64,000 nt of DNA from Leptospira bourretii (GCF_004770145.1 NZ_RQFW01000019.1:372001-436000), one strand, 5' to 3'. Counted from the stretch's first letter, positions 19,441-29,119 are shown. Numbers and translations are program-made. The notes: generated by a model from the sequence alone, not told the origin.

Positions 19441-21608
19441 TTATTTTCCTCTTCTGTAAAACTGAAAGTCCCTCGCGATACTCCCACCGCCCCATAAGCA
19501 GTGAAGGCATAGTTTCCATTTTTGTTATTTCCATAACCTTTCAAATCTAAGGTATCACTGGAAACTACTAAATTAGAAATATAGTCCATATCCGAATAGC
19601 GGCTCAAATCAAATTCAATCCGAAAGGGTTTTTTGAAAGGACTAAGATCCATTTCCAACTTAGGGACCAAATCTGCCTGCTTAAAATCCACTCCAAACAA
19701 TTTGAGTGAATATGAAGTTCGTGCATCCTTATGAAGGCTATAATAATCGCTTCCAATGCTATTAAAACTATAATCTAAACTAACATGAGTTGGTTTTAGT
19801 TCCGCTCCACAGAAATTCATCCAAGGGTCTGACCAGGGGTATTCACTTAACACCAAACTCAAACCAAAGTTAGGAGTTTTACTCGCAAAATATGAAACAG
19901 CAGATAATTTAGAATTTGAATTCCCCAGATTCAAAACAAGGTTCATTCGACCATCTTTCACAAGAAAATTTCCCTTGGCTTCTCCTAATGATTGGGATCC
20001 ACTATATGGAAAATAATTAGTTATTTGAATGGAGAGATCCAAATTCATCATTTCCAAAAAATATTTATAAATCTTTGTTTGGTAAAAGTATTCTTCTGGA
20101 ATTAGTTTTTCTTGTCTTTCTCTGATTTCTTCTAAGGTTTCCTGTTTCCAGTCTTCATACAATGGTTTCCAATCATTGGCAGTTAGATCCGGTGTTTGGA
20201 AATTCAGTTTTGTTTTGGATTGTAATGGGTAATAATAGGAACCGTCCGTTTTTTTAGACCGACCCCAAGTGGAATTCCCTCCACCAGAAAGATGGGTTGG
20301 TTTCCCAAAAAATAAAGAATCAAAATTGAAAGCCCATTCGTTGCCTTCGGTTAGTTTTAAGGAGAAATTTCCTTTTTCTAACTGCAGTAGTTTAGAGTCC
20401 CACTGAATATCTGATCCAGTTACTTCTCCTCGTAGCAAAAACCATTTGTTTTTATCACCTGTTTCTGTTAGGTCAATATTACCTTTTAAACTTCCTGATA
20501 AAGGAAGTGTGAAGTTGCCAGAAAGGTCAGAAATCCTTTCTGCAATGTCTTCCAAAGATTCAATTTGAAATTCGAAATGTCTGTCGAGAACTGTTTCCTT
20601 TACAGTTTCTGATTTGATTGAAGTTTTGATACGAAAATCAGTTCCCAAAAATTCCCTTTCTTCTTTGTTCGGAGTAAATAAAAACACCTCACGAAATCGA
20701 AACCCATCCAAAATATAATTTTCAAAAAAAGGAAGAGGGATAAACGAATTTTCAAACTCAACATCTCCTTTTGCAACAAATCCAGAAACAGGGTCACGAC
20801 TCACCTTTCCTTCACCAGAAAGAACTGCTGAATGTACGCTGGATCCAAAAAGGTAATTGGTAAGGATGATGGCCTCTTCTGATGGATAGTTTTTCCATTT
20901 AAATTCAAACTGGAACTCATCCAAACCGGCTTCGCTGAATTCCCCTTCTCCTTTGATTCGTGTGGAGTTCGGAATCCAAAACCAACCGTTGTTATATGAA
21001 AGATACAGGCGTTTGTTTTTTCGTTTTAATACAATATCCCAACCTTCTTTCCAGTCGACCAAAGTAGAATCATTCTGTTTGACCGTAAGCCTCGCATCAT
21101 GAAACCGAATGTCCTTTAGTTTGCTCTTTTGCGCATATTCGATGAGTTGATTTCGTAAACTGGCATTTTCATTTAATACCAAATGAGGGCTATAAAAATC
21201 GATTTGTTCAACAGTGGGAGATTCTTTAAAATAACTGGAAAGTCGAAAGGTTACTTTTTTTACCTTCAACATATGATCGTTAAAGGAAAAATCTTCTTCA
21301 TTCGAAACCACAAGGTCTTCGATGATAAGGCCCTCTCTTAAGGAAAAGTCAAGAACCCCAATGTCAACCGCTTTGCCGAGTTCTTTGTTAATGGTATAGG
21401 AAACGACTTTCCTAAGTTGCACTAAAGGGATGCGGTAATTGCGGAGATAAAACTCAAGACCGTAATAACAGAGGATAAAACAAAAAAAGATAAACCCAAG
21501 CGCTAAAAACGAAAATAGAACCCGTTTGTTTTCACGGATTCTATTCAGTAGGTAAATCAACGATTGCCTAAAGAGAATTAGGCGTTGTAAAGAAAAGATT
21601 CGTTCCAA
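19425..21608 (-). CDS. AsmA/YhdP-like inner-membrane-anchored protein
   Basis: A 727-residue protein with a single N-terminal membrane segment (~residues 30-55, FSFLALGFIFFCFILCYYG). A long beta-strand-rich periplasmic region follows, opening with a DIGVLDFSLREGLIIEDL motif typical of AsmA-type N-termini. AsmA/TamB/YhdP relatives form bridge-like lipid transporters or assist outer-membrane biogenesis, so an envelope role is likely. It starts at TTG 21608, 6 bases after the TPR lipoprotein stop. Family assignment rests on topology and the N-terminal motif, so it is moderately sure. Confidence 0.7.
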   Translation of the reverse strand: MERIFSLQRLILFRQSLIYLLNRIRENKRVLFSFLALGFIFFCFILCYYGLEFYLRNYRIPLVQLRKVVSYTINKELGKAVDIGVLDFSLREGLIIEDLVVSNEEDFSFNDHMLKVKKVTFRLSSYFKESPTVEQIDFYSPHLVLNENASLRNQLIEYAQKSKLKDIRFHDARLTVKQNDSTLVDWKEGWDIVLKRKNKRLYLSYNNGWFWIPNSTRIKGEGEFSEAGLDEFQFEFKWKNYPSEEAIILTNYLFGSSVHSAVLSGEGKVSRDPVSGFVAKGDVEFENSFIPLPFFENYILDGFRFREVFLFTPNKEEREFLGTDFRIKTSIKSETVKETVLDRHFEFQIESLEDIAERISDLSGNFTLPLSGSLKGNIDLTETGDKNKWFLLRGEVTGSDIQWDSKLLQLEKGNFSLKLTEGNEWAFNFDSLFFGKPTHLSGGGNSTWGRSKKTDGSYYYPLQSKTKLNFQTPDLTANDWKPLYEDWKQETLEEIRERQEKLIPEEYFYQTKIYKYFLEMMNLDLSIQITNYFPYSGSQSLGEAKGNFLVKDGRMNLVLNLGNSNSKLSAVSYFASKTPNFGLSLVLSEYPWSDPWMNFCGAELKPTHVSLDYSFNSIGSDYYSLHKDARTSYSLKLFGVDFKQADLVPKLEMDLSPFKKPFRIEFDLSRYSDMDYISNLVVSSDTLDLKGYGNNKNGNYAFTAYGAVGVSRGTFSFTEEENKCVIK

Positions 21609-21614
21609 AAGAAC

Positions 21615-22307
21615 TTAGAGTTTGCCCTCCGGCTGCAATACTTCCAAACATTCCTTCTGAATGGACTTCAGAGTTTCGTTGTTCGGAAATTCTTCCAATC
21701 CTAAATTGGCAACTTGCAAACCTTTTTGGTAAAAACCTGTGTTCTTATACTCAAAGCCCATTTTTAAATAGGTCTTTGCAGCAGTTTCATAATAGAATTC
21801 GTCTTTTTTCTGATTCCCTTTGGTGTAAGTTTTCGTAAGTGTTGCAAGAGCAGGATAGTATTCCCTTTCTGCAACAAGTGATTGCACTACGAGTTTTTTA
21901 CGTTCCATAAGGTTCGTGTTTTTATCCAATCTTTCGGATTGGTTTAGAAATTGAATGGCTTTCGAATATTCATTTTTTCCCACATAAGCTTTGCCCATTG
22001 TGAGATTCCACTCAGAAAGTTGGACAGGGTTGGACTTTGCCTGGTTCACTTGGTTGAGTGTAGAGATAGTTTCATCATATTTTCCAAGATCGAGTAGAAG
22101 TTTTCCTTTTCGGATCACTAGTTTGTCTCGGGATTCGTCAGATAAAGCAGAGGATTTGAGATCAGCATCGATGGATTCGATTTGGGCCAAATGGGACCCT
22201 GTATTGATTTTGGAAACTCCTAGTTTTTGGTTTCCTTGATTTGATGCACAATTTTCAAATGCCACAACCAACGCCAAAATGAGGGTTAGTGGGAGAATCG
22301 ATTTCAT
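21615..22307 (-). CDS. TPR-containing predicted lipoprotein
   Basis: A 230-residue exported protein. The signal ends at AFENC (Cys20). The mature part is helical, with tetratricopeptide-like repeats from about residue 60 (LLDLGKYDETISTLNQ, GKAYVGKNEYSKAIQFLNQ, KMGFEYKNTGFYQKGLQVA). Likely a periplasmic scaffold, partner unknown. Its ATG overlaps the helicase stop by one base, and the AsmA-like gene starts 6 bases downstream. Confidence 0.85.
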   Translation of the reverse strand: MKSILPLTLILALVVAFENCASNQGNQKLGVSKINTGSHLAQIESIDADLKSSALSDESRDKLVIRKGKLLLDLGKYDETISTLNQVNQAKSNPVQLSEWNLTMGKAYVGKNEYSKAIQFLNQSERLDKNTNLMERKKLVVQSLVAEREYYPALATLTKTYTKGNQKKDEFYYETAAKTYLKMGFEYKNTGFYQKGLQVANLGLEEFPNNETLKSIQKECLEVLQPEGKL

Positions 22308-24361
22308 TAGCCTACCTTTAGTTTGTCTAATTCCTCTAAGAAATTCTTAGTTTCTGTGTCTCTATCCTTCGTTTCCATCGGGAAAAAAAGAACAGCGTCC
22401 TGAGACAGCTCATTTAAAAACCGAGAGGGGGCACTCTCGATTTGCTCCCCAAATTTGCGTCTTGTACGAGCCGAAGTCAAGTACAATTTTCGCCTTGGGC
22501 GAGTCATACCCACGTAGAGAAGGCGTCTTTCTTCATCGACCACTTCCCCTTCTTCTTCTATAACACGTGAGTTCGGTAAAATTCCCTCTTCCAGGCCCAC
22601 TAAAAAAACTAAATCGTATTCCAATCCTTTGGATTGGTGCATTGTCAGAAGTTGCACCCTTCGGTCTTCTTCGTCCTCTTTGGGTTCGTCTTCCATCAGG
22701 AGGACAAGCCTTTGCAAAAAGTCGAAAATGGTGGCCTTACCTTCACGGCCCTCTTCCTCTTCAAAAAAGGACAACATATTCACAAGTTCACTCAAATTGT
22801 AAATCCGAGCTTTGACCACTTTCTCTTCGGTTTCTTCCATGGAGATTTCCCGCTCAAAACCGATTTGGGTGATCATTTCCCGAAGGATCGGTGCCAGTTT
22901 CGGTGACATCGCAAATTTCTTTTTAAAAGCATCTACCATTTCTACAAATTGGTAGATTTCTTGTCTGACCTTAGCTTTTACTTCGGGCAAATAGTCAGGA
23001 CTCTCAATCATTTTATGAAAGATTTCGTACAAAGATAGTTTATGGGTAAAAGCTTCCTCTTGGAGTTTTTGCATGGTGCCGGGGCCTATCCCGCGTTTTG
23101 GGTAGTTGATGATTCGAAGTAGTGAATAATCGTCCTTAGGGTTTGCCACATAACGTAAGTAAGAAATACAATCCCGAATTTCCTTCCTGTCAAAAAAATT
23201 ATAACCGCCCACTACCTTGTATGGGATACTCCGGTTACGAAGTTCTTCTTCAAAGGGACGAGATTGGAAATTGGTGCGAAAGAGGATGGCAATTTCTTTT
23301 CCCTTAAATTCATTTTTGATGAGTAAGGTTTGGATCCTACCTGCCACAAAAATGGCTTCTTCCCTTTCATCGGCAGTTTCATAGTATTCCACTCGTTCCG
23401 CAGAAGGGATACGACTATAAAGAGTTTTTTCCTTACGGCCTTTGTTGTTTTGGATGAGAGAGTTTGCCGCTTGGATGATGAGAGAAGTCGAACGATAGTT
23501 CTCCAGTAACCTTACTACTTTTGCATGAGGAAATTCCCTTTCAAAATTGAGGATGAGTTGGACATTGGAACCACGGAATGCATAGATACTTTGGTCATCA
23601 TCCCCCACAACACAAAGGTTATCACTTTTCCCACGAAAAAGTGATAAAAACTCATATTGGAGTTGGTTTGTATCTTGGAATTCATCCACCAAATAATATT
23701 CGTGTTTCCTTTGGTAATAGGCAGCAATTTCAGGAAACTCAGCTAACAGACGTTTGGGAAGTAAAATCAAATCATCAAAGTCGATTGCATTTTTTTCCTT
23801 TAAGCCCTCTTCATACATAGAAAAAAGTTCCGCTGCGACAAGATCAAATTCTTCAGTAAGCCCATTGTCTCTCGGATGGACCTGTGTATTTTTTGCATAA
23901 GAAATACGGCGAAGGATTTCTTTCGGAGGAACTTTTTTAGGATCCAAACGTTTGGACTTTAATAGATCAGAAATAAAGGCCTCTTGGTCGGTTCCGTTGA
24001 ATAACAAAAAGGTTTCGTTGTATCCAAGTTTTGTGATATGTTCTTTTAATATCTTTAAACCTAACGAATGGAAGGTGGAAAGAGTGATTCCTTTCAGTTT
24101 TTCCCTGGGAACCATTTTTCTTAGGCGTTCGGCCATCTCTTTGGCACTTTTATTCGTAAAAGAAAGCGCAACAATTTTACTCGCAGGGATTTTTACCCCT
24201 TCTACCATATGAGCAATCCGGTTGGTAATGACCCTGGTTTTTCCGGATCCCGCACCAGCAAAGACCAAAAGGGGACCTTGGATGGTCGAGACTGCTTCCA
24301 TTTGCGCCGCATTCAATTTCATAAGGGGACCAGTAAGGGACATAATCCAAGGAAATCCCAT
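22307..24361 (-). CDS. UvrD/PcrA-type superfamily 1 DNA helicase
   Basis: A 684-residue ATP-dependent 3'-5' helicase. It shows the Walker A AGAGSGKT (~residues 35-42), the Walker B/motif II LVDEFQDTNQ, motif III GDDDQSIYAFRGS, motif IV ENYRST, and late motifs LLTMHQSKGLEYDLVFLVG and EERRLLYVGMTRPR. Expected roles are nucleotide-excision repair, mismatch repair and removal of stalled complexes. Starts at 24361, 24343 and 24322 are all possible; the conserved domain starts at the last (MKLNAAQ). The C-terminus is slightly short for UvrD and lacks the extended tail. Confidence 0.95.
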   Translation of the reverse strand: MGFPWIMSLTGPLMKLNAAQMEAVSTIQGPLLVFAGAGSGKTRVITNRIAHMVEGVKIPASKIVALSFTNKSAKEMAERLRKMVPREKLKGITLSTFHSLGLKILKEHITKLGYNETFLLFNGTDQEAFISDLLKSKRLDPKKVPPKEILRRISYAKNTQVHPRDNGLTEEFDLVAAELFSMYEEGLKEKNAIDFDDLILLPKRLLAEFPEIAAYYQRKHEYYLVDEFQDTNQLQYEFLSLFRGKSDNLCVVGDDDQSIYAFRGSNVQLILNFEREFPHAKVVRLLENYRSTSLIIQAANSLIQNNKGRKEKTLYSRIPSAERVEYYETADEREEAIFVAGRIQTLLIKNEFKGKEIAILFRTNFQSRPFEEELRNRSIPYKVVGGYNFFDRKEIRDCISYLRYVANPKDDYSLLRIINYPKRGIGPGTMQKLQEEAFTHKLSLYEIFHKMIESPDYLPEVKAKVRQEIYQFVEMVDAFKKKFAMSPKLAPILREMITQIGFEREISMEETEEKVVKARIYNLSELVNMLSFFEEEEGREGKATIFDFLQRLVLLMEDEPKEDEEDRRVQLLTMHQSKGLEYDLVFLVGLEEGILPNSRVIEEEGEVVDEERRLLYVGMTRPRRKLYLTSARTRRKFGEQIESAPSRFLNELSQDAVLFFPMETKDRDTETKNFLEELDKLKVG

Positions 24362-24390
24362 CTGGTCGAGTGAAAAACGACTGTTCTTTA

Positions 24391-24987
24391 TTACTTAGGG
24401 GCAGTTTCCTTCCAAGATTTGTTCTGACCGTGGAAGTTTAAAAAACCGGCAAAAACTGGATCTTCATCGATTGGTAGAACAGAACGAAACCGAATCCAAT
24501 CTAGGGCTGTGTAGAGGGCAATTTCAGAGAGTCCAATTTTCCCATCCGTAAAGAAAAAATGACCGTTTAACTCACGTTTGATATAATCCAAAATAGAACT
24601 GATCCGAAGTGCATTTTTTGTTAGATAAGGAGCGGCATCTGGTTTGATCCCTTCTTTATTCAAATAAAACAGTAAAATTCCATTGTCGAGAGCTTGGTCT
24701 ATGGCAGTCAGCAAATTCGCTTCTCTGTAATGGTGGGGGCCTTTTTGCGGGCGAAAGTTCCCATTGCCTTTTGTCTCAAAAATATAATCGGTGATGGTGT
24801 GGCTGTCCCAAATTTTCAAATCATCAATTTCAGCATAAGGAATTTTCCAAAGAGGAGTTTTTTCGCGTAATTCTTTTTGGCCGGCTTCTGTCATGGTATC
24901 GGTGAGAGAAAAAGGAATACCTAATTCCAAACAAAGAAAACGAATCCTTCTTACATAAGGAGATGTGATGCTTCCATATAATTTCAT
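24391..24987 (-). CDS. Glutathione S-transferase-like protein
   Basis: A 198-residue protein with a thioredoxin-fold N-terminus (MKLYGSITSPYVRRIRFLCL; Ser9/Tyr11 near the usual active-site position) and an all-helical C-terminal domain. The cis-proline region reads IPYAEIDDLKIWDSHTI, in line with the GST G-site. The reading frame extends upstream to 25179, but that part would overlap the divergent Nudix gene, and the family's start matches ATG 24987. Substrate unknown. Confidence 0.88.
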   Translation of the reverse strand: MKLYGSITSPYVRRIRFLCLELGIPFSLTDTMTEAGQKELREKTPLWKIPYAEIDDLKIWDSHTITDYIFETKGNGNFRPQKGPHHYREANLLTAIDQALDNGILLFYLNKEGIKPDAAPYLTKNALRISSILDYIKRELNGHFFFTDGKIGLSEIALYTALDWIRFRSVLPIDEDPVFAGFLNFHGQNKSWKETAPK

Positions 24988-25107
24988 ATGGAGATAGTTT
25001 TCCTTATCCCGGAATCCGCAAGAGGAAGATTTTGAGTATGACAAAAAAGATGGAAAATCTCTATACAATCCACGGAAACCGATTTCCTTTGTCAGCAGGA
25101 AACCAAA

Positions 25108-25653
25108 GTGAAAGAACGAAAAAACTGGAAAGATCTCTACCCTACTCCCATTTATACTCTTGCTAGTTTTGATATCCAACTTCCCCGCTCAACGGAAGAA
25201 AAAACCTATTATGTTCTAAAATCTAAAAACTGGGTCAATGTTGTACCAGTGACAAAAACGGGAGAGATTCTTCTGATCAAACAATACCGACATGGAATTG
25301 GTGAAGATAGTTTGGAAATCCCCGGTGGAATTGTAGACGAAGATGGACCCGGCTCCGAACTGGAATCCGCCATTCGAGAACTCAGAGAAGAAACCGGTTT
25401 TGCCACTGAAAGATCAAAATACAAATTGCTCTCTAAGTTTTCCGGTAATCCAGCCATGTTTACCAATTGGTCTTATTCCTATGTTGCCTATGATGTGGAA
25501 CAACTTCATGATGTAGAATTTGATGAAGGAGAAGATATCGAAGTTGTATTAAAGAAACCAGATGAGGTAAAACAACTGTTACTTGATGGAACCATCCATC
25601 ATCCACATATGGCAGCAGCTCTTGGACTTTACTTTCTTAATTTTAAAGAATGA
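25108..25653 (+). CDS. Nudix hydrolase, ADP-ribose pyrophosphatase-like
   Basis: A 181-residue hydrolase of nucleoside-diphosphate derivatives. The catalytic half of the Nudix box is intact (RELREETGF, ~residues 91-99) after IPGGIVDEDGPGS; the first acidic box position is shifted compared with the strict G-x5-E-x7 spacing. An upstream IKQYRHG matches the ADP-ribose pyrophosphatase group. GTG start at 25108 with AGGAAA in front. Divergent from the GST-like gene, with a 120-base shared upstream region. Confidence 0.9.
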   Translation: MKERKNWKDLYPTPIYTLASFDIQLPRSTEEKTYYVLKSKNWVNVVPVTKTGEILLIKQYRHGIGEDSLEIPGGIVDEDGPGSELESAIRELREETGFATERSKYKLLSKFSGNPAMFTNWSYSYVAYDVEQLHDVEFDEGEDIEVVLKKPDEVKQLLLDGTIHHPHMAAALGLYFLNFKE

Positions 25654-25675
25654 TCTAACGATTGTAGAGTTTTTT

Positions 25676-25713
25676 ACTAAAGAGTCCTCGTAGAATCACA
25701 TTCATTCTTTAGT
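25676..25713. repeat. Inverted repeat ahead of the LysM-FecR gene
   Basis: ACTAAAGA at 25676-25683 and TCTTTAGT at 25706-25713 are perfect 8-bp arms, 22 bases apart, in the 154-base gap after the Nudix gene. Could be an operator or weak hairpin; there is no T-tract that would make it a terminator. Confidence 0.35.
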
Positions 25714-25807
25714 GAATTCTAAAAAATAGAAGGGACTGTGTTTAGAAAAATCCCCAAGATTTTCGAAATCGCTGGAAATTTAAACATAAGTTTGAGAGAC
25801 TACGAAT

Positions 25808-26596
25808 ATGAGAAAGTCCATCGCACAATCAATCTTAGTACTTATCATAATATTCGGTCAATATTCACTCTTTGCGGAAGGTGCCGAAACATTAGAACCC
25901 ATCACCATTACAGTCCAAAAAGGCGAAACTCTTTCCTTAATTTCGGAAAGACATCTTTCCGATCCGAAACGTTGGCCAGAACTTTTAAAACACAACAAAA
26001 TCCCGAACCCAGACTTAATCAAACCGGGTTTGACTTTAGTTGTTCCTGTTTTCCTTCGGAAAGCAGTTGTCGGGGTCACTGAATTTGTGATGGGACAAGT
26101 AGAATGGAATGGAACTGGTGGGAAAGGGCCTTGGGTTCCCCTAAAATTAGGACAAGAACTGCACCCGAACGACCAGATCAAAACATCGGGCAAAGGCAAA
26201 ACAGACCTACATATCAATAACGTCGGTATGGTGCGAATACTGACGAACAGCCATTTTGAAGTAAAAGGCGAAGATAAAAAAGGTGGGCCTGTGACTGTTG
26301 CCTTGTTCAAAGGAAGTTTGGATGCAAAGGTAACAAAATCCAATCCACCGACCACAGAACATAAATTCAATATTGTAAGCCCCTCTTCCACTGCGGGAGT
26401 TCGAGGAACTGAATTCCGAGTGGAGTTAGATGAACGTTTAAGTTCGACTATTTCTTGTTTTGAAGGCGTAGTTGATGTTGCTGCGCAAGGGAAAACTGTC
26501 GAGTTAAAACAAGGGATGGCAACTTTTGTTGAAAAAGGTAAGTCTCCCGTACAACCATATAAAATTCCAGAAGCACCTCGCCTCAAAGAAGAATAG
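25808..26596 (+). CDS. Secreted LysM and FecR-domain protein
   Basis: A 262-residue exported protein with a signal peptide (ILVLIIIFGQYSLFAEG). A LysM domain covers ~residues 30-80 (ITVQKGETLSLISERHL, PGLTLVVP). A FecR-type domain covers ~90-240, with the family hallmark SSTAGVRGTEFRVE. LysM should bind peptidoglycan; FecR folds often appear in envelope proteins outside iron regulation. No TonB receptor or sigma factor is adjacent, so a structural envelope role is more likely than signalling. Confidence 0.9.
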   Translation: MRKSIAQSILVLIIIFGQYSLFAEGAETLEPITITVQKGETLSLISERHLSDPKRWPELLKHNKIPNPDLIKPGLTLVVPVFLRKAVVGVTEFVMGQVEWNGTGGKGPWVPLKLGQELHPNDQIKTSGKGKTDLHINNVGMVRILTNSHFEVKGEDKKGGPVTVALFKGSLDAKVTKSNPPTTEHKFNIVSPSSTAGVRGTEFRVELDERLSSTISCFEGVVDVAAQGKTVELKQGMATFVEKGKSPVQPYKIPEAPRLKEE

Positions 26597-26603
26597 AAGG
26601 AAT

Positions 26604-27581
26604 ATGAATCGAAAATTTTTACTGATATTTTCCATTTTTGTTTTTGCTTTTAGTTCTCTTGTTTCTAAACCAAAAAGAGAACTTCGGATTGCCATTGATG
26701 CAGAACCGGATGCTACTTTTGAATTAGAACTTTGGCAAGAGAAACCAAACGAAAATGGGGATACGATTGCCCCAAAACCGCCAGAGTCCATTCAGTTCAA
26801 AGGAAACCGAATTACCGTCACACCAAAAGATGACTTTGAATACTTTCGTGTTCGCAGGTTAGGTGAATATGGTGCCAAAGGGTTTTGGACGCAAGTTTAT
26901 TCAACAAATGTAGATCCAGGATCACCTCTCTCGGTTCCCAAAGAGTTTGTTGCCAAAAAGACCTTCGTTCCGAAGGCAGAACCCAAAAAAGTCTCTTCTG
27001 TTGTTTCGACAGAAAGTTTTGTCATCGTAAAGGAAAAGGATGATTCTGTTCGTTATCTCACAAAAGACCAACTTACTTTGAATCCGTCGGATGATGCTTC
27101 TGGTGTGGCTGAAATTCGATACCGCATCAACGGTGGCCATTGGAATTCTAGCAAAGCGATGACTTCTGTTCCCATCCAAGAAGAAGGGAGTTATAAATTT
27201 TTATATTTCTCTTTGGACCATGCTGGTAATAAAGAACCAATGCAAGTTTTAGACTTTATAAAAGATACCTCTGCACCTGAAACAAGATGGGAATGGGTAG
27301 GTCCAAATTCTATTGGGAAAGGAGGCCACAAATACCTTTCACCAGAGACCAAAGTTAAGCTGATTGCCAAGGATCGATATAGCGGAACCAAGGATATTTT
27401 GACAGCTTATACTTGTCAGTCGGGCACGCAAACTGAGTTTAAATCGTATCAATCGGAAATTTCCATTAGTGAAATAAAATCAGTATGTAAAGGTTCTTTC
27501 CAACTTTTCTATTATGCTGTTGACAATGTTGGAAATGAAGAGGCAGTAAAAACTTTAAATTTCCAACTGGGTAGTGAGTGA
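26604..27581 (+). CDS. Secreted OmpL47-type repeat protein
   Basis: A 325-residue exported protein starting at ATG 26604 behind AGAAGGA, with a signal peptide (FLLIFSIFVFAFSSLVSK). After ~130 residues come two Ig-like repeats with the OmpL47-type pattern: SGVAEIRYRINGGHW then SLDHAGNKE, and a second ending YYAVDNVGNEE. OmpL47-type proteins occur on Leptospira outer membranes, and some bind host matrix; here that is inference only. It lies 7 bases after the LysM-FecR gene, a clear pair. Confidence 0.85.
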   Translation: MNRKFLLIFSIFVFAFSSLVSKPKRELRIAIDAEPDATFELELWQEKPNENGDTIAPKPPESIQFKGNRITVTPKDDFEYFRVRRLGEYGAKGFWTQVYSTNVDPGSPLSVPKEFVAKKTFVPKAEPKKVSSVVSTESFVIVKEKDDSVRYLTKDQLTLNPSDDASGVAEIRYRINGGHWNSSKAMTSVPIQEEGSYKFLYFSLDHAGNKEPMQVLDFIKDTSAPETRWEWVGPNSIGKGGHKYLSPETKVKLIAKDRYSGTKDILTAYTCQSGTQTEFKSYQSEISISEIKSVCKGSFQLFYYAVDNVGNEEAVKTLNFQLGSE

Positions 27582-27648
27582 TCGGAAGACCTACCATTTA
27601 GATTGTCGATTGCCCCAAATGAATCACTTATAATCATTGGCTAAAGAG

Positions 27649-28890
27649 ATGAAGAAAAACCTTTCTTTGGCCATTTTCAAACACCGCGATTTTCGATTTT
27701 TTATTTTCGCCAGATTCTTTATGGTTCTTGCGATCAATATTCAGGCAACCATTGTCGGTTGGCAGGTTTATGAACTAACAGGAAGTGTTCTGGACTTAGG
27801 CCTTGTTGGACTTTTTGAAGCCATTCCCTCCATCATCGTCTCCCTTTATGCAGGCCATTTAGCTGATCTCAGAGACAGGCGCAATATCATTGTAGTTTGT
27901 TTATTCTTTTTACTTGTTTGTTCCTTAACACTTTTTGCATTCACTGGACCTTTGGGTTTTTTACTCGAAACCTACAAAGCTTATCCAATCTTTTTAGTCA
28001 TTTTGGTTTCTGGAATTGCGAGAGGATTTATTTCTCCTGCGATCTTTAGTTTTGTGACACAACTTGTTCCCAGAGAACATTACCCACATTCTGCTGCCTG
28101 GATGGGGACCTCTTTCCAAGCAGGTGCTGTCATTGGCCCGGCTCTCGGTGGAATTGTATATGGTACTTTTGGAATGCAAGCAGCCTATGCCCTTGATTCT
28201 ATTTGTATTGGACTTCCCTTTTTATTGTTCTTTTGGATCGCCAAAAGAAGCCTTCCCGAACGAAAAGAAAAGGAAGCTTTGAAAGATAGCCTACTTGTTG
28301 GACTTCGTTTTGTTTTAAAAAATGAAGTGATGTTAGGTGCTATGGCCCTAGATATGTTTGCCGTTCTTTTCGGTGGAGCCGTTGCTCTTTTGCCAGTCTA
28401 TGCAAAAGATATTTTATTTGTAGGTTCAGAAGGCCTAGGGTATTTACGTGCTGCCCCATCACTTGGAGCACTGCTGATGGCCTACTACCTCACGTACAAA
28501 CCACCACTAGAAAAATCAGGGCGAGTTTTACTTTTCTGCGTATTTGGCTTTGGTGTTTGTATGTTAGTGTTTGGTCTTTCTCATTCCTTTTTACTTTCAC
28601 TTTTTGCCTTATTTTTATCCGGAGTCTTTGATAGTGTGTCTGTTGTTGTTCGTTCTACCATTATGCAAACCATGACACCGGAAGAAATGCGAGGAAGAGT
28701 GAGTGCAATTAACAAAGTGTTTATTGGTTCCTCCAACGAGATTGGTGCCTTTGAATCAGGGGTTTCCGCAAAAATCCTAGGCCCTGTTGGATCGGTGGTC
28801 TTTGGTGCCACAATGACCATACTCATCGTTTTTTTTACCTTCCGTTTTTCTCCTAAGTTGAAAGAGTTAGAACTGAAAAACTGGGTCTAA
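27649..28890 (+). CDS. MFS transporter (EntS-like group)
   Basis: A 413-residue inner-membrane transporter with about twelve hydrophobic segments. It carries the MFS loop 2-3 motif as GHLADLRDRRNI and a middle loop around residues 190-210. The sequence resembles the MFS_3 group of drug or siderophore exporters (FKHRDFRFFIFARF start). Substrate unknown. ATG 27649 is used; a TTG four codons upstream (27637) is the alternative, and neither has a good ribosome site. Confidence 0.9.
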   Translation: MKKNLSLAIFKHRDFRFFIFARFFMVLAINIQATIVGWQVYELTGSVLDLGLVGLFEAIPSIIVSLYAGHLADLRDRRNIIVVCLFFLLVCSLTLFAFTGPLGFLLETYKAYPIFLVILVSGIARGFISPAIFSFVTQLVPREHYPHSAAWMGTSFQAGAVIGPALGGIVYGTFGMQAAYALDSICIGLPFLLFFWIAKRSLPERKEKEALKDSLLVGLRFVLKNEVMLGAMALDMFAVLFGGAVALLPVYAKDILFVGSEGLGYLRAAPSLGALLMAYYLTYKPPLEKSGRVLLFCVFGFGVCMLVFGLSHSFLLSLFALFLSGVFDSVSVVVRSTIMQTMTPEEMRGRVSAINKVFIGSSNEIGAFESGVSAKILGPVGSVVFGATMTILIVFFTFRFSPKLKELELKNWV

Positions 28891-28933
28891 AAGTGCTTGG
28901 AAAATCTCTTTTCCAGTGAATACTGGACAAGCC

Positions 28934-29119
28934 ATGTCAGATTTAATCCATGATTCCAAAATTCCAGCAGATAAAAAACACACGCTTATCTTGCTCATAC
29001 AAACGATGTTAAACGATGTGAACAAACAAATCACTCATTTGGGAATCAACAACTACATGAAACTCCAAGATGAAATTGCAAAGATCCTTGTTCCTGTAAT
29101 AGAAGATAAAATGGAATGA
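28934..29119 (+). CDS. Small hypothetical protein
   Basis: A 61-residue, mostly helical, soluble protein (LILLIQTMLNDVNKQITHLG) without a recognised domain. Start ATG 28934 has a modest GGAC site upstream; GTG 28916 is an alternative. It follows the MFS gene by 43 bases and ends against the convergent PLD gene (stops adjacent). Confidence 0.6.
   Translation: MSDLIHDSKIPADKKHTLILLIQTMLNDVNKQITHLGINNYMKLQDEIAKILVPVIEDKME

Noticed and set aside
24988..25179. N-terminal extension of the GST-like protein
   Set aside because: It would overlap the divergent Nudix gene, and GST family alignment starts at ATG 24987.
25858..26586. 242-residue minus-strand frame opposite the LysM-FecR gene
   Set aside because: The plus strand carries clear LysM and FecR motifs and a signal peptide; the antisense product has none.
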